Of a stretch of 64,000 nt of DNA, positions 42,252 to 52,045 are shown piece by piece. Source of the DNA: CALLPQ01 sp038531745 (lineage in GTDB: Bacteria; Pseudomonadota; Alphaproteobacteria; Caulobacterales; Parvularculaceae). Numbering within the stretch: position 1 is the first letter of the stretch; each line of letters begins with the position of its first letter. Made by a program: the position numbers and the translations under genes. The stretch covers positions 140,275-204,274 of the forward strand of contig JBCBBJ010000005.1 of NCBI GenBank assembly GCA_038531745.1, given 5' to 3'. The notes beneath the pieces were generated by a model. The model searched no databases and was not told the origin of the DNA. It saw only the letters and a list, made by a program, of their open reading frames with translations.

Positions 42252-43289
42252 TCATCGCGGTGGTGTATGCGGCCTATCTGGCATCACTGCAAGGCAATGA
42301 TCAATCAAGCCGTCGCACTCAATGTTCATGGCCACGGGCATGACCAAAACCTCCGCAGCAAACGCTTCTGGCACCCGCACATGGTCTTTTTGCGTCGTGA
42401 TCAGGCTGGCGCCGTATCGCTTTGCCCGGGCGCGCAGGGCCTTAAGGTCCTCCTCATTATACGGATAATGGTCCGGAAAGGCGATAAAATCAGCAAGGGT
42501 GATCCCCGCCGCCGTCAGGGTCCGCTGAAACCGGTCTGGATTGCCAATCCCGCAAAACCCCACCATGGGCGTTTCAAAATTGGTTGTCCCACTCACGGGC
42601 GACAGCCATGCCCGCCCAGCTAAATGATCTGCCGTCAGGGTACGGACGAGCGACTGATCCGTTGGTGCTGGAAAAGCCTCATCGCCGTCTTCCGTGATAA
42701 ATACGATAATATCGGCGCGCCTGGCCGCTTGGGCCACGGGCTCGCGCAGGGGCCCCGCCGGGAAAACCGCCGCCTGCGCAGGTATGGGGACGGGCACAAG
42801 CAGGATTGACAGATCCTTGGGCAGGTTGGGGTTTTGATATCCATCGTCGCTGATCAGACAGCGGGCGCCTTGTCTAGCAGCGAAATGTGCTCCCACCGTG
42901 CGGTCACGCGCCAGCCAGACCGGCCCGTAACGCGCGAGCAACAACGCCTCATCCCCCACCATTTGGGCGGTGTGCTGATCAGCGTCAACACGCAAGGGCC
43001 CGGCCAGGGTACCGCCATAGCCCCGTGTTAAAAAACCAATCTGGTGCTCTGGTCCCAGATGATCGTTTAGGAGGCGATAGAGCGCGATGGCGAAGGGTGT
43101 TTTACCCACCCCGCCCAGACTGGCGTTCCCGATACAGATGATCGTGCAATTTTCAATCGGTTGAGTTTTAGTTCGGCCCAACCGTCCTGTACTGACGGCG
43201 TTGTAAAGGGCGCCGAGCGGCCTGAGCGCCGTGCGCACCATCTGTGCGGCCCACGTTTCTTCGTGCCAGAACCAGGGATCACGCCACAT
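42252..43289 (-). CDS. lpxK: Tetraacyldisaccharide 4'-kinase
   Basis: Phosphorylates the 4' position of the lipid A precursor at the inner membrane. 345 residues with the Walker A IGNASLGGVGKTP, the ISDDGYQNPNL block around the catalytic Asp, and FPDHYPY near the C-terminus, all typical of LpxK. It starts nine bases after the end of waaA on the same strand and belongs to the lipid A operon. Confidence 0.95.
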   Translation of the reverse strand: MWRDPWFWHEETWAAQMVRTALRPLGALYNAVSTGRLGRTKTQPIENCTIICIGNASLGGVGKTPFAIALYRLLNDHLGPEHQIGFLTRGYGGTLAGPLRVDADQHTAQMVGDEALLLARYGPVWLARDRTVGAHFAARQGARCLISDDGYQNPNLPKDLSILLVPVPIPAQAAVFPAGPLREPVAQAARRADIIVFITEDGDEAFPAPTDQSLVRTLTADHLAGRAWLSPVSGTTNFETPMVGFCGIGNPDRFQRTLTAAGITLADFIAFPDHYPYNEEDLKALRARAKRYGASLITTQKDHVRVPEAFAAEVLVMPVAMNIECDGLIDHCLAVMPDRPHTPPR

Positions 43290-43297
43290 GAGAGGGG

Positions 43298-44815
43298 TCA
43301 GTCTTTCGCACGGGGGTCGTCCACGAGGCCATTCGGACAGGCAAGGCCGATCCCCTCCATCAATTCGCCGGTGATGTCACACAGGATGCGTTCGGCATTT
43401 TCAATGGCCGTATTGCGCGCCAATTGGGCCATGGCCTGGCGGGTTTTTGTATCGCTGATCAGGCGTTTGACCGCCGCCGCAATATCGCGGTCATTGCGCA
43501 CCAAGGCGGCGGCCCCGGCGCGCCGCATATCGCTATAGGTCTCGTTAAAGTTAAAAATATGCGGGCCGTGCAGGATGGAACAGCCAAGCCGGGCCGGCTC
43601 CAACGGGTTGTGCCCTCCTTTGGGCGTTAAGCCGCCGCCCACAAGGGCGATGTCGTTCAGGCGATAGAACAGCCCCAATTCACCCAGGGTATCGGCCAGA
43701 TAAATATCCGTATCAGGACGGATCGCGCCCTTGTCTGATCGGCGCACGACGCATAGATTTTCGGCCACCGCGTCCTGTTCTATATTAAGACCGCGTTCTG
43801 GGTGGCGCGGCGCGATCATCGTCAGGATGCCGGGAAATTCCCTTTGCAGAATTTTATGGGCATCAAAAATCATCGCCTCTTCGGACGGATGGGTGCTAGC
43901 CGCCAGCCAAATGGGCCGATCGCCAATTTCGCGGCCAAGGCGTTCGGCCTCAGCGGTGTCACCGGGCAAGGGGTCGGCGGCATGTTTGAGATTACCAAAC
44001 AACATAACGTCGCGCCCGGAAAGCTGGCGTAACCGTGCCGCATTATCCCGGTCTTGGGCGATAATCAGATCAAAAAAGGAAAGGAGATGGTGGATGGCCG
44101 TCGGCCGTTTGCGCCAGCGATCAAAAGAGGTTGGCGAAACCCGGCCATTAACAATCGCCATCATGGGGATACGCGCCCGCGCCTCGTGGAGGAGGTTCGG
44201 CCAGAATTCCGATTCAACAAACAGCGCCACATTCGGCCGCCAATGGTCCAGGAACTGACGTATAAAGGGTGGGTAATCAACGGGAATAAACTGGTGAAAC
44301 GCCTGCGCGGGTAACCTGTCGGCCATCAGGGAGGCGGATGTTGTGGTGCCGGTTGTCACAAGAAAATGCAGGTCGGGACGCAAATTACCAAGGCGCGCCA
44401 CTAGTGGCAGAACCGAAAGCGCTTCGCCAACGCTTGCCCCGTGGATCCAGATCAGATTACCTGCTGGACGCTGCGTTAACGGGGCGCCAAGACGCTCATG
44501 CAAGCGGCTCGCATCTTCCTTACCCGCATCCAATCGCCGGTTCAGGGAGGCGCGGGCAAAGCTGCCGGCAAAACGCGTGGCAAACCGATACGCACTCAGG
44601 GTCCAGGGCTCAGCCGGATCAAGAGACGAAGGCGTATCGTTATTATCGGACCCAATTCCTGTGTTGTCCGTTGGTTCATCCGTAAGCCCATCATCGGGGT
44701 TAGGATCATTGACGCGGCCATAATGGGCCGCAATCTGCCTGCGCATATGCGCGCGCCGGTTGCCCGGGTCGACTGTGCGCCCATCGGGGGGGGCAGGCGT
44801 GGCGGAACGGTCCAT
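43298..44815 (-). CDS. waaA: 3-deoxy-D-manno-octulosonic acid (Kdo) transferase
   Basis: Adds Kdo to lipid IVA, the first step of the LPS core. 505 residues against about 420-430 in E. coli: the extra length is an N-terminal extension of some 70 residues, Asp/Asn/Pro-rich and probably disordered, before the usual start (SAYRFATRFAGSFARASLNRRL). The GT30 motifs follow: IHGASVGEALSVLPL with the catalytic Glu, ESEFWPNLL, WLAASTHPSEE and KGGHNPLEPA. It lies between the DUF374 gene (five bases away) and lpxK. Confidence 0.94.
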   Translation of the reverse strand: MDRSATPAPPDGRTVDPGNRRAHMRRQIAAHYGRVNDPNPDDGLTDEPTDNTGIGSDNNDTPSSLDPAEPWTLSAYRFATRFAGSFARASLNRRLDAGKEDASRLHERLGAPLTQRPAGNLIWIHGASVGEALSVLPLVARLGNLRPDLHFLVTTGTTTSASLMADRLPAQAFHQFIPVDYPPFIRQFLDHWRPNVALFVESEFWPNLLHEARARIPMMAIVNGRVSPTSFDRWRKRPTAIHHLLSFFDLIIAQDRDNAARLRQLSGRDVMLFGNLKHAADPLPGDTAEAERLGREIGDRPIWLAASTHPSEEAMIFDAHKILQREFPGILTMIAPRHPERGLNIEQDAVAENLCVVRRSDKGAIRPDTDIYLADTLGELGLFYRLNDIALVGGGLTPKGGHNPLEPARLGCSILHGPHIFNFNETYSDMRRAGAAALVRNDRDIAAAVKRLISDTKTRQAMAQLARNTAIENAERILCDITGELMEGIGLACPNGLVDDPRAKD

Positions 44816-44820
44816 GGATT

Positions 44821-45555
44821 TTAATCCGTATGGGTCGGCGCAGCCGGGTTGGCGTTTTGCGGTGCGGGCGCGCCCCCGGTCAAATGATAATCGGCGTGGG
44901 CTGTGGCTAAATTTATGGCTTGGGTCAGCCGGGTGCAGTCTTCGGTTGGGCTAGTGCCCGCCGGTGTTGGCGCAATGGTTAGGGGATCACCAACCCAGGC
45001 GACAACCCGCGCAAAGGGTAAGGGCAACTGGCCTTTGTCCCAGCTTTCAAGGGTGATCGCCGGTTGTACAGCAAAGCCAATCGGCAAAATGGGCGCTTGC
45101 GCTTGCCTGGCCAAACGCACAACACCCGGCTGCGCCTCAAAGGCTGGCCCGCGCGGGCCATCGGGCGTAATGCCGACAAAATCCCCGGCGCCCAGCCTCT
45201 GCAGCATTTGTAAGGCGGCGGGCACGCCGTTTTTGTTCTTAAAGCGTTTTTTGGGATTGGCCGCAGACCCGCGGATAAAATGCAAGTTCGGTATTTTGAC
45301 GCCATTAATAATGATGTCGCCGTCGCGGTGGGTTGAGGTCAGCATATGAAAGGGTGCCGGTGCGTGCGGGGCAAAGACCATCGCCGTGACGAGGCGACCA
45401 TGCCAGAACGCGATCACATGGCCCGTGCCGTCGCGCCCTTTTTCGCGCCCTATAATCTGTAGCCGCACCGTATGGCGGACCAGCCACACATAACCTGCAA
45501 TCAGGCGGGAGAGGAAAAAGCCCCCAAGGCGGGATTTCACGAGAGATTTGAACAC
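44821..45555 (-). CDS. DUF374-family lysophospholipid acyltransferase-like protein
   Basis: 244 residues with one N-terminal membrane segment. The family blocks are clear: AFWHGRLVTAM, STHRDGDIIING and FVGITPDGPRGP. DUF374 proteins have the acyltransferase fold and are regularly encoded beside waaA and lpxK in alphaproteobacteria, which points to lipid A or outer-membrane lipid biology, but the reaction is not established. It is the first gene of the minus-strand operon and diverges from the MsbA-like gene. Confidence 0.88.
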   Translation of the reverse strand: MFKSLVKSRLGGFFLSRLIAGYVWLVRHTVRLQIIGREKGRDGTGHVIAFWHGRLVTAMVFAPHAPAPFHMLTSTHRDGDIIINGVKIPNLHFIRGSAANPKKRFKNKNGVPAALQMLQRLGAGDFVGITPDGPRGPAFEAQPGVVRLARQAQAPILPIGFAVQPAITLESWDKGQLPLPFARVVAWVGDPLTIAPTPAGTSPTEDCTRLTQAINLATAHADYHLTGGAPAPQNANPAAPTHTD

Positions 45556-45722
45556 GAAGAGGGCGTGCCTTTTCTGGTGGACAGGTGTTGGCGCCGCGCG
45601 CGGGGGCGATTGGGATGAATGGGCACGCCCTAATCGTATTTCTTAGCAGACGAACAGGGGTAGTGGAATATCGCCCGTCGATGGATGGCACGGTGCAAGA
45701 GAACAGGATAAAGCATCTGGCC

Positions 45723-47630
45723 ATGTCTTCGGTTTCCCCTCAGCTCTCCGCGCCCGGTGATACTGCGCCTAAAGCCGTTGTCGCGGACCAACCGGGTGCT
45801 TTGCTGGCCCGGCTGTGGCAGGACTTTCTATCGCGCTATACCGCGCGATTGGTCCTGGCGTTTGCGGCCATGATTGTGCTCGCGGTTACGGTCAGCCTCA
45901 TTCCGCTGATTATCGAAACGATTAATGCTGCGCTTCTTACTCCGCGAGGGGCGACCGGCTCTTATGCCGATCAGGCGGCGACGCCGCGCGCTGCATCCCT
46001 TTTGTCACCCGATCTTGATACGCTGATTGCGTGGGGGCCGTTTGTGTTGCCCCTCGTCGGGCTTGTCTATGCGGGGGCGCAATATACCCAATCACGCCTC
46101 AGCCTCAGCGCGGCCTATGATACCCTGCGCGATATCCAGACGCGGTTGTTCGACCATTTTCTGACCCTCGACCTTAGCCAGCAACGGGCTGAGCCATCGG
46201 GTGCCCTGGCCTCGCGGTTTACCAACGATATCCAGATCATGCGCGAGACCTTGACCCGCGTGACCAATGGCGCGCGCGATGGGCTGCAGGCGCTGGGGTT
46301 AATCGGTGTTATGATCTTTTACGACGGATTTTTGCTGCTGGCGATTGTGGGTGTCTACGCGCTTGCTGCGTGGCCGCTCGCCCGGCTTGGCAAATCCTTG
46401 CGCCAGGCGGCAAGCCGGGCCCAGGCCTCAACCGCTGATCTATCGGCCCAATTGGTGCAACAGGTTGCTGGTGCCACCATGGTCAAAAGCTATCAATTGG
46501 AGGACAGCCAGCGCACGCGTCTCGGCACGCTTTTTGATCAACGCACAGCAACGCTAAAACGTGCTGGCTTCCTGCGGGCCATGAATGAGCCGCTTATCTT
46601 TTTTGTGGGCACCATTGCCATCGGGTTCGTAGTCATGATCATCGGCTTACGGATTAAAAGCGGTGCCCTCGATGCCCCGGCCGTTACAGGGTTTATCGTG
46701 GCGCTCCTTCTTCTGTCGCAACCCGCGCGTGGGCTCTCCACCCTTTATGCCGTGGTGCAGGAGGGGATGGCCGCCTTTGGCCGGGTGACGCATGTGCTTG
46801 ATCGTACCGCCCATGTGCACGCGGCGCCGGGGGCAAAACCCTTGCAGATTACACAAGCTGGCATTGCCTTTGAGGATATATCTTTTGCCTATGACACCCC
46901 TAACCGCGAAACGGAGGAAAATACACCGGCATTGCGCGATGTCTCCTTTACGGTGGCGCCGGGCCAAACGGTTGCAATTGTTGGGGCGTCGGGCGCTGGC
47001 AAGTCGACGGTACTCTCCCTCCTCCAGCGGTTTTATGATCCTCAGCATGGACGTATACTGATCGATGGGCAGGATATCCGCGATTATACCCTTGAGAGTG
47101 TGCGGAGCGCGATCGCGTTTGTGAGTCAGGACCCGGTGCTGTTCCAATCAACAATTGCAGAAAATATCGGTTTTGGCCGCGCCGGGGCAACGCGCGCCCA
47201 CATTGAGGCGGCAGCAAAAAATGCCGATGCAGATTATTTTATTCGGGCGTTGAGCGCAGGTTATGAAACGGGCCTTGCCGAGGCTGGGGCGAGCCTTTCC
47301 GGTGGTCAGCGTCAACGCCTCGCGCTTGCCCGCGCATTCCTAAAAGATGCGCCGATCCTGTTGCTTGATGAGCCCACGGCAGCGCTCGATGCGGCATCGG
47401 AAGATGCGGTCAAGGTGGCGCTCACGCGGCTTACGGCGGGGCGCACCACACTGATTGTTGCTCACCGGCTCAGCACCATTAGCGATGCAGATATGATCCT
47501 TGTGATGGACCAAGGACGCATGGTTGAACGCGGTACCCATGATACCCTTAAATCACAAAATGGGCCCTATGCGGACTTTCTTCGCCGCCAGAATGCGGTC
47601 CCTATTCCCGGTTCAATATCCGGTCCGTGA
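45723..47630 (+). CDS. MsbA-like ABC exporter (lipid A flippase candidate)
   Basis: Half-transporter fusing a membrane domain of six helices (about residues 35-330) to an ATPase domain. Walker A GASGAGKST, signature LSGGQRQR and Walker B ILLLDEPTAALD are complete. Neighbouring lpxK, waaA and lpxL-like genes support a role in flipping lipid A-core. The start is uncertain: ATG 45723 (635 residues) or ATG 45681, neither with a good binding site. The 3' end overlaps the convergent phosphatase gene by 29 bases. Confidence 0.9.
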   Translation: MSSVSPQLSAPGDTAPKAVVADQPGALLARLWQDFLSRYTARLVLAFAAMIVLAVTVSLIPLIIETINAALLTPRGATGSYADQAATPRAASLLSPDLDTLIAWGPFVLPLVGLVYAGAQYTQSRLSLSAAYDTLRDIQTRLFDHFLTLDLSQQRAEPSGALASRFTNDIQIMRETLTRVTNGARDGLQALGLIGVMIFYDGFLLLAIVGVYALAAWPLARLGKSLRQAASRAQASTADLSAQLVQQVAGATMVKSYQLEDSQRTRLGTLFDQRTATLKRAGFLRAMNEPLIFFVGTIAIGFVVMIIGLRIKSGALDAPAVTGFIVALLLLSQPARGLSTLYAVVQEGMAAFGRVTHVLDRTAHVHAAPGAKPLQITQAGIAFEDISFAYDTPNRETEENTPALRDVSFTVAPGQTVAIVGASGAGKSTVLSLLQRFYDPQHGRILIDGQDIRDYTLESVRSAIAFVSQDPVLFQSTIAENIGFGRAGATRAHIEAAAKNADADYFIRALSAGYETGLAEAGASLSGGQRQRLALARAFLKDAPILLLDEPTAALDAASEDAVKVALTRLTAGRTTLIVAHRLSTISDADMILVMDQGRMVERGTHDTLKSQNGPYADFLRRQNAVPIPGSISGP

Positions 47631-48300
47631 GAAGCCGCCCCCACCACGTGGAAAGAAACGCCGCCTTGATGGCAACGGGGTCGTAACCATCATCAATCCA
47701 CCGCAAAAAGGCGTCTTTATCGTCCAGCGCAGTGCCGCGCGCGCGGGCGTGGGTCACATAAAGATCAAAAGCATGGTCAATCACACCGGTTTTACCCTGG
47801 CGCACATGACCGTAACGCCAGGAAAGGTGCGCCATGGCCTTATCCAGGGGCATTCCCATTTCAAAAAAAGAATAAAGAACCGCCATCATGCCTGCGCGGT
47901 CAGCACCCGATTTGCAATGCATGATGGCCGGGTATGTGATGGAAGCAAAAAGCTTAGCGGCATCATGGATAATCTTGGGCGTCGGTGCTTCACGCGAATA
48001 CACCTTGAAGTTCACCAGCGTCATGCCCAGCCGCGCACACGCCTCGCGCTCCAAGATGTAGTGGCCCGCCGGCGTCTCACCGCGCAGATTGATCACGGTA
48101 CGGATCTGATGGCGTTCGTGCCAACGCTTCAAATGATCGGGGGACGGTTGATAGGTACGCCATAGCCGGCCCGGATCAATAGTGTGGGTATTGTCATAAA
48201 ACAGGCGCAGGGCGCCATGATCACCCAGCATCAGGGCGCGCCAGGCGGCCCGCCGACCATCGGGCACCTTTAGATCGGTATCACTGAAGGCCCGGCCCAT
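47602..48300 (-). CDS. Tyrosine/dual-specificity phosphatase-like protein
   Basis: 232 residues. The CX5R phosphate loop is complete: IMHCKSGADRAGM, preceded by TVINLRGE, as in DSP-type phosphatases. These bacterial members may act on phosphoproteins, phosphoinositides or phospholipids; the place beside lipid A genes makes a lipid or sugar phosphate attractive, but this is only inference. Its 3' end overlaps the MsbA-like gene by 29 bases, tail to tail. Confidence 0.85.
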   Translation of the reverse strand: MGRAFSDTDLKVPDGRRAAWRALMLGDHGALRLFYDNTHTIDPGRLWRTYQPSPDHLKRWHERHQIRTVINLRGETPAGHYILEREACARLGMTLVNFKVYSREAPTPKIIHDAAKLFASITYPAIMHCKSGADRAGMMAVLYSFFEMGMPLDKAMAHLSWRYGHVRQGKTGVIDHAFDLYVTHARARGTALDDKDAFLRWIDDGYDPVAIKAAFLSTWWGRLLTDRILNRE

Positions 48301-48312
48301 GGTTGTGAGAAC

Positions 48313-48543
48313 CTAAAATTTCCCGTCGCCGTCGGGATCAAGCAGCTTGTGCATATGCACGATAAAATAACGCATATGGGCATTATCCACCGTCGACTGC
48401 GCTTTTGACCGCCAGGCCTTTTCGGCCTCCGCATAGTTGGGATAAATGCCAACCACATCGAGCTTTTCGAGATCGCGGAAGCGCACCTCTTCCAAATTGT
48501 CGAGCTCACCACCGAACACCAGGTGGAGGAGTTGCTTGTCCAT
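48313..48543 (-). CDS. DUF4170-family small protein
   Basis: 76 residues from ATG 48543, chosen because AAGGA stands eight bases upstream. The sequence LHLVFGGELDNLEEVRF, VVGIYPNYAEAEKAWRSKAQSTVDNAHMRYFIVHMHKLLDP is the full DUF4170 domain. The family is restricted to alphaproteobacteria and is usually encoded between pmbA and the DUF374/waaA genes. Function unknown. It sits between pmbA and the phosphatase here, all on the minus strand. Confidence 0.88.
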   Translation of the reverse strand: MDKQLLHLVFGGELDNLEEVRFRDLEKLDVVGIYPNYAEAEKAWRSKAQSTVDNAHMRYFIVHMHKLLDPDGDGKF

Positions 48544-48573
48544 GTGTTGTGTCCTTTTTGGCAACCTGTCTTG

Positions 48574-49917
48574 CTAATCGCCCGCAATCGTCATGGCCGG
48601 GATCAACAGGCTTGGCGCGTTGGTCGATCCTGTGAATTCCAAGTCATTGGCAGGCACCAGTGTGGCATACATCTCCAGAATGTTGCCCGCAATGGTGATT
48701 TCACTAACCGGGTGGGTGACCTCGCCCTTGTCAATCCAAAAGCCTGAACAGCCTACGGAGTAATCACCGGTATTGCTGTTCACCTGGGGGCCAAACATAT
48801 CCGTCATAAGGAGGCCGGTGCCCGCATCGCGCACAAGATCGTCAAAACTGTGGGGTCCCGGGGCCATGGTCAGGTTGGTTGTGGTGGCCCCCGGGGGGCC
48901 ACCCGTACCGCGGCTTGCCCGGCCATTGGGCTCCAGGTTTAACTGGCGCGCATGGGCCGAATTTAAAAGCCACGCGGTCAGCACGCCCCCATCGATAATA
49001 TCCAATGGTCCATTGGCGAGGCCTTCCCCGTCAAAAGCGCGCGAGCCCATCCGCCGGGGCAAATGCGGGTCGTCGGTGACCATCACAGTTTTAGGGAAAA
49101 TCTGTGTACCAAGTTTATCTTTGAGAAAGCTCACCCCCCGTGCGATGGCTGCGCCATTGATCGCGCCGGCCAAGTGACCAAGCAGCGAGGCCGAAAGGCG
49201 TTTGTCAAAGATTACCGGCGCGGTTTGGCTCTTTACCTTGCGCGGGGAAAGCCGCGCCACGGTGCGCGCGCCAGCCCGCGCGCCAATCGCTTCGGCGCTG
49301 CGCATGTCGCCCGTGTGGGTGCGGCTATCATAATCGTAATCGCGCTCCATCCCGTTTTCATCCTGGGCAAGAACACTCACCGATACCGAATGGTAAGACC
49401 CGGCGCTGGTGCCCATAAAGCCCGTACTGGTGGCAAACCAGGATTGCCCCTCGCCATAGCTGGCGCTGGCGCCGCTGGAATTGCTCACCCCGTCCACCTC
49501 AAGGGCAGCCGCCTCGCAGGCGCCTGCGTGCGCTTTCAACTGCTCGGTACTGGGTTCGGCGAAATCGCCCATATCGATGCTTTTGAACGGCGCCTTTGCC
49601 AACCGATCCGCCGGGGCGAGGCCGCACCACGGGTCAGCGGGCGCGGTGCGTGCCATATCCACACACCGCTCGGCCAATTCTTTCAGCATCGCAGGGGAGA
49701 AATCATTGGTGGAAACACATGCCTGGCGATTCCCGATTAGCACGCGCAAGCCAAGATCGCGGCCTTCGGACCGGTCAATCTCCTCCAACGCGCCCAAACG
49801 CCAGGTGACCCCGCTGGACACCGATGAATATACCAGCGCATCGGCGCCCTCTGCCCCGGCGGCCCGGGCGTGGTCCAGCACCGCAGAAAGCACCGTTTCG
49901 GCCTGATCAGTCTTCAT
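48574..49917 (-). CDS. pmbA: TldE/PmbA-family protein, metallopeptidase partner
   Basis: 447 residues. TldE lacks the zinc motif and works with TldD in a heterodimeric peptidase that matures peptides such as microcin B17 and degrades others. No HEXXH is present here, as expected for TldE, and the family blocks (ALEEIDRSEGRDLGLRVLIG, LPRRMGSRAFDGEG, GNTGDYSVGCSGFWI and EITIAGN) are present. tldD is not in the window. Confidence 0.93.
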   Translation of the reverse strand: MKTDQAETVLSAVLDHARAAGAEGADALVYSSVSSGVTWRLGALEEIDRSEGRDLGLRVLIGNRQACVSTNDFSPAMLKELAERCVDMARTAPADPWCGLAPADRLAKAPFKSIDMGDFAEPSTEQLKAHAGACEAAALEVDGVSNSSGASASYGEGQSWFATSTGFMGTSAGSYHSVSVSVLAQDENGMERDYDYDSRTHTGDMRSAEAIGARAGARTVARLSPRKVKSQTAPVIFDKRLSASLLGHLAGAINGAAIARGVSFLKDKLGTQIFPKTVMVTDDPHLPRRMGSRAFDGEGLANGPLDIIDGGVLTAWLLNSAHARQLNLEPNGRASRGTGGPPGATTTNLTMAPGPHSFDDLVRDAGTGLLMTDMFGPQVNSNTGDYSVGCSGFWIDKGEVTHPVSEITIAGNILEMYATLVPANDLEFTGSTNAPSLLIPAMTIAGD

Positions 49918-50025
49918 GGAGGTTTGCGTCCTTTACCCGCTTGATCACCAGAACCTTGGTTTAAGCGGTTCCCGGGGGCATAGCAACGCGGGCAGTGTTG
50001 GGGGCCGCCCGCAGGCAGGTGAGTG

Positions 50026-50814
50026 TTATCCCGGGCTAGCGGCGCTGCCGGCGAGGAGGCCGCCATCAATGGTGATTTCGGTGCCGGTAACATAGGCGCT
50101 GTCGGGGCTGGCCAGCATGGCGGCAACCCCGGCAACCTCTTCTACCTCCCCGAACCGCTTTAACGGCGTTTCCGCCACGAGGGCGGCCTTGCGCGTTTCG
50201 CGGTCGGGGCCATCGCCAAGCATCGGTTCCCACATGGGGGTCATGATGGCGGCAGGGTGGATCGAATTACACCGCACCTGCCAGCCCTGTTGTGCCGCAT
50301 ACAGAGCAACCGATTTGGTATGGTTACGGATTGCTGCCTTGGAGGACGCATAGGCCGCTGCCGCCGGGATACCCACCATGCCCGAACGCGATGAGATATT
50401 GATAATTGACCCGGTCACGGGTGTGGCTTTACGCCGAAAGGCGCGCAACGCATAACGGCATCCCAGAAAGACACCATCGAGATTGACCCGGTGCACCGCG
50501 CGCCAGTCGTCAAGGCTTGCCGTTTCAGGATCGTGGGCTTTGGGACCCTCTTCAAAGCCGGTGATGCCGGCATTGTTCACCAAGACATCGATATTGGGGT
50601 GCTTTTCTTCCAGCGCTAGCCAGTCACTTTCTGCTGCCACATCAAGGGCGACAAACGGTATTCCGAGAGTTTGCGCGGCGGCTGCGCCGGCGTCGGCATC
50701 TTTATCCGTGAGGAGAACACTGGCGCCGTCGTCAACAAAGCGTTTGGTAATAGCAAAGCCAATGCCGCGCGCGGCGCCCGTAATGACGCAGCTTAGTCCA
50801 TTCAATTTTTGCAT
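50026..50814 (-). CDS. Short-chain dehydrogenase/reductase
   Basis: 262 residues of classical SDR type. NAD(P) motif TGAARGIG near the N-terminus, NNAG, and a catalytic set S in INISSRSG with YASSK. D at the end of the second strand (LLTDKDAD) favours NAD over NADP. The C-terminal VTGTEITIDGG is typical. Substrate cannot be determined; the family includes cyclic alcohol and steroid dehydrogenases. It follows no obvious partner gene. Confidence 0.88.
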   Translation of the reverse strand: MQKLNGLSCVITGAARGIGFAITKRFVDDGASVLLTDKDADAGAAAAQTLGIPFVALDVAAESDWLALEEKHPNIDVLVNNAGITGFEEGPKAHDPETASLDDWRAVHRVNLDGVFLGCRYALRAFRRKATPVTGSIINISSRSGMVGIPAAAAYASSKAAIRNHTKSVALYAAQQGWQVRCNSIHPAAIMTPMWEPMLGDGPDRETRKAALVAETPLKRFGEVEEVAGVAAMLASPDSAYVTGTEITIDGGLLAGSAASPG

Positions 50815-50985
50815 GGGTAGTCTTCCGGTTATGAAGGAAGATCACCCCGCATCATCGCAGGGTCATTTCTATTAGGGCGTTAGCCGCGCTGTTGCAGATC
50901 CATCGTCTTCACTCCAAGAAGAAATTACGAAATAGAGGTAAATGTGTTTGGGGACAAGCGAAAACCGCATATATGGCAAATCCGC

Positions 50986-51408
50986 TCAAACCGCTCCGTA
51001 AGCATATAAAATTAGCAAGCCGCCACCCGCAACCACATCTACAATGGCACAAAATGGGATGTACCAGGACGGTACGCGGGCGCCCACGGGAAAATTATGG
51101 TGGAGTATATCCCACCCCGCATGGGCCATTATGGCGATGGGGATCACGTAAGGAAAACCATAAAGACCGAGGAGCGCCGCCGCGCAGAAGACGCTGGCAC
51201 CGATTATTTCGATAATGAGGGCGCCTCGCCGCCCATCACGCAGGGCAAAGCCCACATAGATGAGAGCGATCGCCACGAGCGTCACCGCCGCCAGCGTGTA
51301 AGATAATGTTGGCGGTAATATCAGATGGGCGGGGATCAATAGGGCACCAACCACAAGCCCCACGGGTACCGGGTAAGATGGTAGCAATCGTTTTATCGAC
51401 AGTCCCAT
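50986..51408 (-). CDS. DUF6010-like small membrane protein
   Basis: 140 residues with about five membrane segments and few charges. The central block MAHAGWDILHHNFPVGARVPSWYIPFCAIVD, with conserved His, Trp and Asp, resembles DUF6010-type proteins. Function unknown. It lies between the SDR gene and bfr on the same strand, with a 22-base gap to bfr. Confidence 0.7.
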   Translation of the reverse strand: MGLSIKRLLPSYPVPVGLVVGALLIPAHLILPPTLSYTLAAVTLVAIALIYVGFALRDGRRGALIIEIIGASVFCAAALLGLYGFPYVIPIAIMAHAGWDILHHNFPVGARVPSWYIPFCAIVDVVAGGGLLILYAYGAV

Positions 51409-51430
51409 AGTGTATTACCCTTTATGCGCC

Positions 51431-51907
51431 CTAACCCTCTTCGATAATCTGGGTTTGGATATAATTCTGCTCGCCAACTTTTTTGATCAGGGAAAGCTCC
51501 GTCTCCAGAAAATCGATATGTTCTTCTTCGGACTCGAGGATGCGCGAGAAAATCTCCCGGCTGACGAAATCATTGACCTTTTCACAATAGGCCACCGCTT
51601 CTTTATACATCGGATGGGCACGGTGTTCGGCCTTGAGATCACATTCCAGAATTTCCTTGACGGTCTCGCCAATCATCACCTTGTCGAGGTCCTGCACATT
51701 CGGCAAACCTTCGAGAAATAGAATGCGCTCAATCAATTGATCCGCATGCTTCATTTCATCAATAGATTCTTCATATTCGATTTTTGCGAGCCGCTTCAGC
51801 CCCCAGTCTTTGTAGATCCGTGCATGGAGGAAATACTGATTGACTGTGGTCAGTTCCAGTTTCAACGCCAGATTCAAATGCCGGATAACTTCTTCGTCGC
51901 CTTTCAT
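51431..51907 (-). CDS. bfr: Bacterioferritin
   Basis: Iron-storage protein that assembles a 24-subunit shell. 158 residues. Ferroxidase ligands E18, E51, H54, E94, E127 and H130 fit the family, and M52 (in DEMKHADQ) is the heme ligand between subunits. bfd lies upstream on the same strand, 138 bases away; between them is an inverted repeat (TTGCGA at 52008 and TCGCAA at 52031) that could separate their expression. Confidence 0.96.
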   Translation of the reverse strand: MKGDEEVIRHLNLALKLELTTVNQYFLHARIYKDWGLKRLAKIEYEESIDEMKHADQLIERILFLEGLPNVQDLDKVMIGETVKEILECDLKAEHRAHPMYKEAVAYCEKVNDFVSREIFSRILESEEEHIDFLETELSLIKKVGEQNYIQTQIIEEG

Positions 51908-52045
51908 GACGCGCTCCTTAGTACATCGTTAGTTGGTTTGATTGAACGACGAGCGCCCATCTTCCACGCGCTATTGCGCATCTAAACGATTTGTACAAGA
52001 ACTATCTTTGCGAGCGCTTTGCACTCGCGGTCGCAAGTGGAAACC

